DNA of 9,419 nucleotides from Candidatus Gallibacteroides avistercoris. Lineage in GTDB: Bacteria > Bacteroidota > Bacteroidia > Bacteroidales > CHK158-818. Position 1 is the first letter of the stretch, and every line of letters begins with the position of its first letter. The DNA lies in assembly GCA_018714665.1 (NCBI GenBank), contig DVNA01000131.1:1-9419 (forward strand), given 5' to 3'. A model generated the notes under the pieces. That model ran no database searches. It was not told the origin of the DNA and saw only the letters and a program-made list of their open reading frames with translations. The position numbers were made by a program, and so were the translations under genes. Shown here one piece after another: positions 1-7,120 of this stretch.

Positions 1-199
1 CCCCCAGTTCCAACAGACGGGGTTTCAATACCTCTTCATAACGTCCGTACTGGGTATCGTAATACCCGAAATGGGTATTGACGCCTATGGAGTTGACAAA
101 GTCGTATGCCCGGGACGATTTTTTACCTATCGGCCCATCCGAGGCCAACAGAAAAGCCGGCCAACAAACCATTCCAAGCAGAATAAAAAGACGATTCAT
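1..199 (-). CDS. Exported protein, probable glycosidase-related, N-terminal 66 residues only (runs off left edge)
   Basis: Reading from the ATG at 199 to the left edge gives 66 uninterrupted codons with no stop, so the gene continues outside the window. The first ~20 residues (MNRLFILLGMVCWPAFLLAS) are a clear Sec signal peptide. The mature part reads AYDFVNSIGVNTHFGYYDTQ and then VLKPRLLELG. This SIGVNTHxxYYDT plus LKPRLLELG pattern is what I recall from the first strand and helix of TIM-barrel cellulase/GH39-like proteins; the family call is from memory and only the beginning is visible. The ATG lies 2 nt after the stop codon of the preceding bimodular enzyme, implying translational coupling and one operon. 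No Shine-Dalgarno motif is seen; the bases before the ATG are A-rich. The reading frame and export are confident; the glycosidase assignment is tentative, since no catalytic residue falls inside the window. Confidence 0.75.
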   Translation of the reverse strand, partial: MNRLFILLGMVCWPAFLLASDGPIGKKSSRAYDFVNSIGVNTHFGYYDTQYGRYEEVLKPRLLELG

Positions 200-201
200 C
201 T

Positions 202-2628
202 TTACTCTTTTTCTTTTACTAACGAAACAGCCATCTCTTTTTCGGCATTCTCGGGTACGGAAAATTCTATTGCACCTCCCTGATGGGTTACAATCCGGCT
301 ATCTTCTGCGAGTGTACACGGATCGACAATCCTCAACCGGTAGGTTCCGGCCGGAGCGACCAATTCAACCTGTTTGGCCCCTTGACAATAAAAGGCATAT
401 TGTTTTCCGGGCTCTGCTAAAAGATACGATGTTGCACCTTGTTTATCAGTCCGTAAGATGGAGCTAACATCTTCAACAGGGGACATCCGGATGAAATCGA
501 GCGACTCGATAAAACGTTTCATCAACCCGATCTGTTTGCGTAAAGCGGGGCTACCTCCTCCGGGGGTCGGGTTGACCACCACATTCGTTCCATCTTCTTT
601 TCCTACGGTGAAAGAGTAATCCAGGTGATTATACAACGCGCCTCCCGCCAGCATAAAACGCCAGGCCTCGCGGCGATAATATTCATCGTATATACCCTTA
701 AATCCGGTTTCATTCATCCCGACGGGCTTGTTCAGGTGTGCATTCTGGGCAATAGCCACCGGCGGAGTGCAATAGTGGAAATTGAATATCGACCACGCCG
801 GGTGGGGATCGTTTACCACGGCCGTCCCGTTGGCTACATTAACCGAAATCAAATGTTGTTTGGCGGCATTCTGTTCTGCCTCGACAATCACATCGGTAAT
901 ACGTTTTTGCCACTCTTGCGTTACACCGCCAAAATAGGGCTCATTGCAGATTTCAAAGTAGAGGTTGTCGTAACCGTTTACCTCCGACACGATCTTCCGG
1001 ACCAAATTTTCCTGAACCTGTAACAGTGCCTGATCGCCGTCGAGGGTATAAACACTGGTACGGGCAATATTGCCGATGCCATTTACGTTGTTCCGGGCGT
1101 TCATAGGAGAGATGTTCCATTGCGAATCGTCGTACATGGGACAAAAGAGGTTCAGTTCCAATACAATATCCAGCTCGGAGGCTTTTTGCAGCAGCTGGTG
1201 CAACCGTTCAAAATAGGCGGGATTCCACGTGGTCAGGTCAAACTTGCTTTCGTCCTGCGACGAACGTCCCCACGGCGACAAATAGTTCTCGGGCGAAGGG
1301 GCCAACGTATTATCCTTGATATTAAAAGCATTTTGCGGTTCGAGGTAGGCCCCCATAAATATACGGGAACTGTTCAATCCAGCCTCGTGCAGGGTTTCCA
1401 GGTAACGGTCGAAATCAAAGGCCCGATTAATCAACGCCCCGTAATGTTCGCCGGACGTTACCAATACACACGGCCGATCGCGAAACAGAAAATAACGGGG
1501 ATTGTCGGGGTGAAGCGAAAAGGCTTTCTGCTCGCTGGTTCCCCGTCGACGAGTGAGAGCCTCAATTATCGGCCAACGCGGCTCGCCGTTCTCCACAATG
1601 CCGAACCCGCCTTTGTAATCCCATACGGCACGGGCTATTCCGTAACGGTTAAAGAGCGTATTCATATCGCGAAACCAGCGGTAACGGTCGGCCGCTGGGG
1701 CTGTACTCATACAGCCATACTCGCCACAATAGACCTTCAATCCTCTCTTCCGGGCTTCGTCCAACACAACTTTGAAATCGGACGCGATTTTGTCTATATT
1801 ATAGGTCTGGGTACCCCACCACTGGTACTTTTCGCCCATGGACTGCGGCAATCCGGCAAAATCGGAGGGAGCAATCAGGGCTCCCGGATAATGTACCGGA
1901 CCCCGGTAATCTTTGTTGTCGGTCCACGATGCCTGGTAATGGGTCAGCAGGAACGGATTGTAGTAATGGAAACTGATGATGATGTTGGGATCGTTCTCTG
2001 GCACGCGCAGGTCCTTGACCGTCTCGAAACCTTGCCAACGGTTGGAGCCGATAATCAAGGTGCGTTTGGGTTCCAGCTTGCGAACCACGGCGGCACAACG
2101 GTTCACTATTACATTCCACGTCTCGGGATCGTCAGCAACCGGTTCGTTCATCAACTCGTAGGCAACCATGGAATTGGGGTACTTTTTCAACTCCTTGCTA
2201 ATCTGCCGCCAACACTCATAAAACTGTTCCTGTGCCTTTTCGTCAGTAAACAAAGGCTTTTCCGGACTATTGAAATAGTGCGACCGCAAGATATGCAAAT
2301 CGACCACCGCGCGCAAGCCGAACTCCTTGCACCATCCCAGAGCATTGTGCAACAGGCGGAAGGCCTCTTTTTCCCGCTTACCCTCTTGGGTAAACATCTG
2401 CTCCTCATCGATAGGAATACGCAAGTGATCAAAGCCCAACGAGGCGATAAAAGCAACATCGTCTCTGGTGAAATAGGCAGCACGAGCCTCTCCCCGCGCA
2501 TCACTCTGTGAGAGCCAATGACTGATATTGACCCCCTTTTCCAATACAAACGCCTCTTTCTCCCTTGCCGACAAAGCAATCCACGGCAAGCAAAAGAGCC
2601 CGATTAAGATTTTACCGATTCTGTTCAT
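202..2628 (-). CDS. Secreted bimodular glycoside hydrolase: N-terminal GH5 module plus a second clan GH-A-like module
   Basis: An 808-residue protein starting at the ATG at 2628. Residues 1-20 form a Sec signal peptide (cut near ALSA). Module 1 (about 28-362) is a GH5-type barrel: Arg70 in DHLRIP, His112 in DLHI, Asn161-Glu162 in ELMNEP as general acid/base, HYYNPFLLTH at 221-230, Glu303 in VYCGEYGC as likely nucleophile, and Trp336 near the end of the barrel. Module 2 (about 370-705) looks like another barrel: EICNEPYFGG carries Asn562-Glu563 and KPVGMNETGF carries Glu640, again the Asn-Glu/Glu arrangement of clan GH-A. I cannot give module 2 a numbered family. Residues ~710-808 look like a beta-rich C-terminal domain. 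The start lies 4 nt after the stop of the upstream GH5 gene. The protein probably makes two different cuts on one oligosaccharide in the periplasm or at the cell surface. The GH5 call is strong; substrate unknown. Confidence 0.9.
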   Translation of the reverse strand: MNRIGKILIGLFCLPWIALSAREKEAFVLEKGVNISHWLSQSDARGEARAAYFTRDDVAFIASLGFDHLRIPIDEEQMFTQEGKREKEAFRLLHNALGWCKEFGLRAVVDLHILRSHYFNSPEKPLFTDEKAQEQFYECWRQISKELKKYPNSMVAYELMNEPVADDPETWNVIVNRCAAVVRKLEPKRTLIIGSNRWQGFETVKDLRVPENDPNIIISFHYYNPFLLTHYQASWTDNKDYRGPVHYPGALIAPSDFAGLPQSMGEKYQWWGTQTYNIDKIASDFKVVLDEARKRGLKVYCGEYGCMSTAPAADRYRWFRDMNTLFNRYGIARAVWDYKGGFGIVENGEPRWPIIEALTRRRGTSEQKAFSLHPDNPRYFLFRDRPCVLVTSGEHYGALINRAFDFDRYLETLHEAGLNSSRIFMGAYLEPQNAFNIKDNTLAPSPENYLSPWGRSSQDESKFDLTTWNPAYFERLHQLLQKASELDIVLELNLFCPMYDDSQWNISPMNARNNVNGIGNIARTSVYTLDGDQALLQVQENLVRKIVSEVNGYDNLYFEICNEPYFGGVTQEWQKRITDVIVEAEQNAAKQHLISVNVANGTAVVNDPHPAWSIFNFHYCTPPVAIAQNAHLNKPVGMNETGFKGIYDEYYRREAWRFMLAGGALYNHLDYSFTVGKEDGTNVVVNPTPGGGSPALRKQIGLMKRFIESLDFIRMSPVEDVSSILRTDKQGATSYLLAEPGKQYAFYCQGAKQVELVAPAGTYRLRIVDPCTLAEDSRIVTHQGGAIEFSVPENAEKEMAVSLVKEKE

Positions 2629-2632
2629 GGCA

Positions 2633-3754
2633 TTACAGGTGTTTTTTTAATATTTCAAGCATTTGCCGATCCAGCTTATGCCCTTTGTAATCTTCGTATT
2701 TCACATCCTTACGGCCGCTGTCCATGATTCCGAACGATCCGGAAAGGTTCCACAACGACCATCCCCAGTTCTGCTCGGCAAAGACCGACAACAAGTCGTC
2801 CAGCCAGGCCAGGACGGTTGCGTGCGGTGTATAGTTATGACATCCCATCTCGCCGATATGGACACTTCCTCCGGCCTCTATCCACGGTTTCCAAGGATCG
2901 ACCGAGACCTCGCGCAGATAGTTCTTGTCGTGTGTTTTGCCATCGAAAACAAGGGGCCAGGTAACCTTCTCGGCCGGATACTCCCGGATGGCCGACCACC
3001 CGCCTACCCAGCTGGCCCGTAAATGGGTCAACAAAAAGGGCTGGTAGCCTCGACCGCTCTGGATGATTCCCGGTATATCGGTAATGGTCATCAGCGGTTG
3101 GGTCCCCACATCTTTTCCATCGACAAAAATCAGCCTGTCCGGATCGACGTCGCGAATGGCTCCGATCAACCGCCGGGCTACCTTGTCATATTTTTCGGCC
3201 TCTATCGAAGGGGCTTCGTTGATCAGGTTGAAACTGACCTCTTTGTTGGAATAATCCTTGTAACGTTCGGCAAACAGCTTCCAATGAAACGCACACGCCT
3301 CCAACGGGGCCTCGTCTTCAAACAGGTTGGTGGTAACCGGCTGGTTATCGTCTTTGTTGATACAATACCCCGGTGCCCGGTGAAAATTCAGGTTTATGTG
3401 TATGTTATACTGTTTACCCAATTCAACGGCCCGGTCTATCTCTTTGAGCACCTTTTCATCGACCGAATACCAGTCGGTCTCCTTGCTCCAACACCAATAC
3501 GACAACGGCAACCGGGCAAAATTGAATCCCCACTCGGCCATCATCTCGAAATCTTTTTCGTTGTAAGCAGACTGTCCATAAGGCAGGAATTTATTCAACA
3601 GGTTGAATCCTTTCCATTGAGGCAATGCAGACAACCAACCATCACTTTTTTTGCGGAGAGGAGATTCGCTCACTCCGCTCCATACCGGCAACGTGCCCAT
3701 GCCTGCCACCAAGGGCCAGGCGCTCATGTGTTTTAAAAAATTTCGACGATTCAT
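2633..3754 (-). CDS. Glycoside hydrolase family 5 enzyme with twin-arginine-like leader
   Basis: A 373-residue single-domain enzyme. The N-terminus MNRRNFLKHM fits the twin-arginine consensus (RRxFLK) and is followed by a hydrophobic stretch (AWPLVAGMGTLPVWSG), suggesting Tat rather than Sec export. GH5 landmarks are all visible: FARLP with Arg81, NFHRAPG with His125, FNLINEAP with Asn179-Glu180 as acid/base, YQPFLLTHLRASW around 237-249, HIGEMGC with Glu302 as likely nucleophile, and Trp335 in SLWNLSGSFG. Length fits the family. GH5 enzymes are retaining endo- or exo-beta-glycosidases; the exact linkage cannot be read here. The gene follows the propeller gene by 23 nt and precedes the bimodular enzyme by 4 nt. 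Its GH5 signature is related to module 1 of that neighbour (shared PFLLTHxxASW), suggesting an old duplication. It has the clearest Shine-Dalgarno motif in the window. Confidence 0.93.
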   Translation of the reverse strand: MNRRNFLKHMSAWPLVAGMGTLPVWSGVSESPLRKKSDGWLSALPQWKGFNLLNKFLPYGQSAYNEKDFEMMAEWGFNFARLPLSYWCWSKETDWYSVDEKVLKEIDRAVELGKQYNIHINLNFHRAPGYCINKDDNQPVTTNLFEDEAPLEACAFHWKLFAERYKDYSNKEVSFNLINEAPSIEAEKYDKVARRLIGAIRDVDPDRLIFVDGKDVGTQPLMTITDIPGIIQSGRGYQPFLLTHLRASWVGGWSAIREYPAEKVTWPLVFDGKTHDKNYLREVSVDPWKPWIEAGGSVHIGEMGCHNYTPHATVLAWLDDLLSVFAEQNWGWSLWNLSGSFGIMDSGRKDVKYEDYKGHKLDRQMLEILKKHL

Positions 3755-3762
3755 CGGGTTCT

Positions 3763-3767
3763 CTCCT
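3763..3767 (-). promoter_or_regulatory. Shine-Dalgarno-like AGGAG before the GH5 gene
   Basis: On the minus strand AAGAGGAGAG sits upstream of the ATG at 3754, with 8 nt between AGGAG and the start codon, the classic spacing. The other starts in the window have A/T-rich leaders with no comparable motif, apart from an ambiguous internal GTG near 8199. Bacteroidota usually depend little on such motifs, so this may mark stronger or independent translation of the GH5 gene, or be chance in a purine-rich gap. Confidence 0.45.
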
Positions 3768-3777
3768 CTTTCTTTTT

Positions 3778-5640
3778 TTATCTTTTTTGACTATCTTTTT
3801 CCGGATACCAGCGGTACATCAACACCTTGCCCATATAATCTTCTTCGACAAAGATGATGTACTCTCCATCCGGACGGCGTATGGCATCAATTCCGTAAGC
3901 GATGTCCACCCATCCGGTACAATCTATTCCGCCGACGGTTTCATCCGGCAACAAACTGCCGATGTACTCTCCCGTTCGCAGGTCGGTTACAAAAACCTCT
4001 CCGCGGCTTTCCCAACCAACTTCAAAAAAATAATCTCCCGCCACGGTAACCGACGAGGAATTAGGTCCTTTCAGCGCGCTCAGTTCCCGAGCTTGACGGT
4101 TTCCCGACTGCCAGTTATCGACCACGTAGATTTTCCCACCTTTCAAATCCCGGCAACAGGTATTGACCAACACCAGGCGATCTTCCTCTTCCTGCCACAT
4201 CAATCGGCCAACACGGTCGATGTCGGTTATTTCATACTTTGAGGTATGGTTGTCGTCGTATATCAGATTGCCGTATTCGTCCAAACCGGCAGGGGCATAC
4301 CGCTGTACGATATTTTGTCGTGAAACCCAGATGCCGCCTTGGCTATCTACCCAATAGGCCGAACCGTCGGGATAACCAAATTCGGTCGGAGTATATTCGT
4401 TTTGCTGGAAATCGCCATCGCCGTTCAAATCGCGCCAGATGTATTGCCGTCCGTCGCGCGGACATTCCGGCAACCAAAAGATGTCAGGCGTCAGGTTATA
4501 TATCCGGTGGGGTTTCATAATACATCCCGAGGGAGCCGCTACGTCCGAATTTTCATCGAACCGGAAGATGAAGGGCCACTGGCACGTCATACCGTTTATA
4601 AACAAAAACCGCTTCCCATATACGCGACGAACGGCTACCGAGGTCAGCCCGTGTTCGTGTCCGGCCTTTACCCACAACAATGCCCGCGGGTCGTTCGGAT
4701 ATTTTTTCTCATCTACGGTAATGCTCCGGATGCTCCACTCCGTACCGGGAGTACGATTCTTGTAATTCATCGCATATCGTTCCTGTACCGTATATACATC
4801 TTCGGCATCGGTTGTGTAATCGGGCGAGGCGTTATCTACAAAGATAAAATTCTGTACGGTCCAATCAAAGACCCAGCGTTTTTTCCGGTCGAGTTTAAAA
4901 CAGCGAATCGAAGAGCCGAGCTCCGAGGTAGAGACAAACAACCGTCCCTGTTCATCCATACCGACACCCGTCAAGGTCCAGAACTTGAACGGATGGTACT
5001 CTCCCGGCAAATAGGTCCGAGCCGGATAGGCCGGGGCATTGGTGGATTCCGGGATACGGTAGGGGGCTTTATAGCGGCTTCCGACACCGCCTTTCACACC
5101 AAAGCGGTCTATCAACCGCGGAGTGGTACCTGCCACATCATAAATCAAAATCTGTTTGCTGTCGTTATCTGCCACCAACAACTTTCCTTGATAAATGCCG
5201 GTTCCCATGGCAATCGCAACAGGTCTACCGCAATCGGGCAAAGTTTTACCGTTTCCGGTTACACGAATGCCGACCCACTCTTTTTGTCCGCTCTTGGGAT
5301 TCACCACCTGCTGCTTCTCGATGCGAAAATCTCCGGCTACGCTGCTACGGAAATGGATCGATTTGTCGTTTCCGATACACTTCCCCTCTTTGTACACACC
5401 ATGCGTACGTCCTCCCTCGTCCCAGATACTGGCCGTATAGCAGGTTCCGTCTTTATCGACATACATCGAGTCGATATAATTTTGAATCCATTGGCCTTGG
5501 GCAGAGTTGGGATCGCGGTCTCCTTTCCCGTAGGTATTTCCCAACCAGGAGACGCTGTATGTTCCGGGCAATTGTGCATATCCCGCCGAAAAAAAGGCGA
5601 ATAGGGCAAGTATCGTAAATGCCTGTATATGTGTTTTCAT
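3778..5640 (-). CDS. Secreted propeller-like protein with an EF-hand-type calcium loop, function unknown
   Basis: A 620-residue protein starting at the ATG at 5640, with a Sec signal peptide (hydrophobic 8-20, cut after GYA at residue 22). The mature chain is rich in repeated beta-strand patterns such as GKLLVADND...ILIYD (152-167), GRLFVSTSE (232-240), GGIWVSRQNIVQRY (435-448), KIYVVDNW (503-510) and GEVFVTDL (547-554), typical of NHL/SMP-like beta-propellers; blade count cannot be settled by eye. Residues 404-415 (DLNGDGDFQQNE) fit the 12-residue EF-hand loop exactly, with D, N, D, D and E at positions 1, 3, 5, 7 and 12, so calcium binding is likely. A Cys-Cys pair occurs in VNTCCRD (~495-496). 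I recognise no catalytic signature. It lies between the GH140-like and GH5 genes (gaps 15 and 23 nt), so a role in glycan binding or cleavage in the same pathway is inferred; a propeller lyase or hydrolase is possible. Confidence 0.85.
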   Translation of the reverse strand: MKTHIQAFTILALFAFFSAGYAQLPGTYSVSWLGNTYGKGDRDPNSAQGQWIQNYIDSMYVDKDGTCYTASIWDEGGRTHGVYKEGKCIGNDKSIHFRSSVAGDFRIEKQQVVNPKSGQKEWVGIRVTGNGKTLPDCGRPVAIAMGTGIYQGKLLVADNDSKQILIYDVAGTTPRLIDRFGVKGGVGSRYKAPYRIPESTNAPAYPARTYLPGEYHPFKFWTLTGVGMDEQGRLFVSTSELGSSIRCFKLDRKKRWVFDWTVQNFIFVDNASPDYTTDAEDVYTVQERYAMNYKNRTPGTEWSIRSITVDEKKYPNDPRALLWVKAGHEHGLTSVAVRRVYGKRFLFINGMTCQWPFIFRFDENSDVAAPSGCIMKPHRIYNLTPDIFWLPECPRDGRQYIWRDLNGDGDFQQNEYTPTEFGYPDGSAYWVDSQGGIWVSRQNIVQRYAPAGLDEYGNLIYDDNHTSKYEITDIDRVGRLMWQEEEDRLVLVNTCCRDLKGGKIYVVDNWQSGNRQARELSALKGPNSSSVTVAGDYFFEVGWESRGEVFVTDLRTGEYIGSLLPDETVGGIDCTGWVDIAYGIDAIRRPDGEYIIFVEEDYMGKVLMYRWYPEKDSQKR

Positions 5641-5655
5641 AGCCTCGTATCTGGA

Positions 5656-7074
5656 TCACTTTTTCCCGGGGGCAGGATAACGACAGGATGCGTCGTCGAG
5701 CACCAATATCCAATCAGTCATCTCGCCTGGTTCAGGCGGCATAAACTCTTTCGGTTGCCGATCGTTGGTGAACGTCCCTATTTTCTTTGCCTTACCGTTG
5801 CGGGGATTGTACCACCACGCCTTTATCTTATCGCCCTTGATAACATCGGTACGCACCGTAAACTTCCGTCCAACGGGGGCATAGACCATCAAATAGGTTC
5901 CTTCCGTATCGCGAGTGGCGGAAAAATGGTAACGGCCCTCACCCGGAACGGATGTTTTCACTTTATCGGGAACAATGACAGAGGGGTCCGGTATGCGGGT
6001 AAAAAACGGGCGGGACTCTATCAGCCACCGGCCGTACTGCATCTGTTCTGCTCCGGGTTGAGAAATGGCCTCTTTCCATGACATCAAGGGGTTGTTTATC
6101 GGATTACGCCCTTTTTCAGGGTCGTACATCTGCCAGACGGAATGATGCCCGTAGGTATGTCCGAATGCTCCGTTGAACAAATCCCAATACATCGCCCGCC
6201 GAACGTCGGCCGAGATGGAGTGGCCCATCTCTCCGGGATTGAAACAAACCGGATGGTCTTCATATACCGGTTCGCCATCAATAACGGGTTTTACGGGAGT
6301 ACGGTTATAGTCGTCCAGCGTACTGCTGTAACGGCGCGAATAGAGTACCTCATGACCATTCTGGCGCATATTGAAATCGAGCCACGGTTCGTTGTGGAAC
6401 CATTGTGCCGAACCTGCCCAACCAGGGGGATGGAACGTTATCAGATGCCGACCTCCATCGCCTTTTTTCAATCCACGCGCCATGGCCCGGATAATCTCCT
6501 TTTTTTCATCATTATCGGGATTACGGTCTCCACCTAAAATCCAGATGACCATGGCATCTTTGTAACGCCGGCCGATAAACTCGCCATAAATCTCGGCATT
6601 TTCTTTATTGAACAACGGTTTTTCTCCATTCCAGAAATGGCCCCAGGTGGGTAACATACCGACATACATTCCCAAAGAATTGGCTTTGTTCACGATGTAA
6701 TCGACATGGTCCCAATAATCGTTATCGGGACCCTCCTGTACGGCCGGACGAGCCGGGTCCAGATCGGTCAAAGGCAAAAAGCCATACGGATTATGGGCGC
6801 TATGGCCCTCCAACTCGGACAATGCAACGGACTGAATCACGGTATAACCTTTGCGGGCACGGTCTTCCAGATAGAGATCGGCCTCTTCCCGATCGAGACG
6901 GTGAAACATTTCCCAAGCCGTATCGCCTAAATAAAAGAATGGGGTACCGTCGGTATATTGCAAATAACGTCCATTGTCCGACACCTCTATATCCTGTACT
7001 TCCCGGGCCTCTACGGCATAGTTGCAAACGAGCAGACAGGACAACACCATAAAACAAAAAGAAAAACGTTTCAT
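5656..7074 (-). CDS. Secreted GH140/DUF4038-type glycoside hydrolase (apiosidase-like)
   Basis: I place the start at the ATG at 7074 (MKRFSFCFMVL...), giving 472 residues with a proper signal peptide cut near AVEA/REV; the frame extends to a TTG at 7116, but that adds a non-signal-like leader. The mature start, GRYLQYTDGTPFFYLGDTAW, is the typical opening of DUF4038 enzymes, followed by GMLPTWGHFWN. Candidate catalytic carboxylates are Asp183 in ILGGDRNPD and Glu268 in PVIDGEPVYE, matching the Asp/Glu pair I recall for the GH140 apiosidase prototype. The last ~90 residues (YLMVYAPVGRKFTV..., KAWWYNPRNG) match the small beta-sandwich (Collagen_bind_2-type) that follows the barrel in this family. 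GH140 removes apiose-linked disaccharides from rhamnogalacturonan-II side chains, but many DUF4038 proteins are of unknown specificity. The gene sits 46 nt after the nucleoside-hydrolase-like gene and 15 nt before the propeller gene. Fold confident, substrate not. Confidence 0.88.
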   Translation of the reverse strand: MKRFSFCFMVLSCLLVCNYAVEAREVQDIEVSDNGRYLQYTDGTPFFYLGDTAWEMFHRLDREEADLYLEDRARKGYTVIQSVALSELEGHSAHNPYGFLPLTDLDPARPAVQEGPDNDYWDHVDYIVNKANSLGMYVGMLPTWGHFWNGEKPLFNKENAEIYGEFIGRRYKDAMVIWILGGDRNPDNDEKKEIIRAMARGLKKGDGGRHLITFHPPGWAGSAQWFHNEPWLDFNMRQNGHEVLYSRRYSSTLDDYNRTPVKPVIDGEPVYEDHPVCFNPGEMGHSISADVRRAMYWDLFNGAFGHTYGHHSVWQMYDPEKGRNPINNPLMSWKEAISQPGAEQMQYGRWLIESRPFFTRIPDPSVIVPDKVKTSVPGEGRYHFSATRDTEGTYLMVYAPVGRKFTVRTDVIKGDKIKAWWYNPRNGKAKKIGTFTNDRQPKEFMPPEPGEMTDWILVLDDASCRYPAPGKK

Positions 7075-7120
7075 AAATGAGTATTTATTTAATGAGTTCA
7101 ATGCTGTAAATACCAACCGT

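Noticed and set aside
1120..2511. Long plus-strand open frame (463 codons) antisense to the bimodular enzyme
   Set aside because: It lies wholly inside the coding region of a protein with clear catalytic motifs, its translation has no recognisable domain, and it looks like a by-product of codon composition.
3023..3736. Plus-strand open frame (237 codons) opposite the GH5 gene
   Set aside because: Entirely antisense to GH5 sequence containing both catalytic glutamates; no domain features of its own.
4339..5604. Plus-strand open frame (421 codons) opposite the propeller gene
   Set aside because: Fully antisense to a signal-peptide-bearing protein with regular beta patterns; the translation is low-information and rich in Arg/Ile/Gly typical of shadow frames.
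7075..7116. TTG start extending the GH140-like protein by 14 residues
   Set aside because: The extension puts a non-hydrophobic stretch before an otherwise typical signal peptide beginning MKRFSFCF at 7074.
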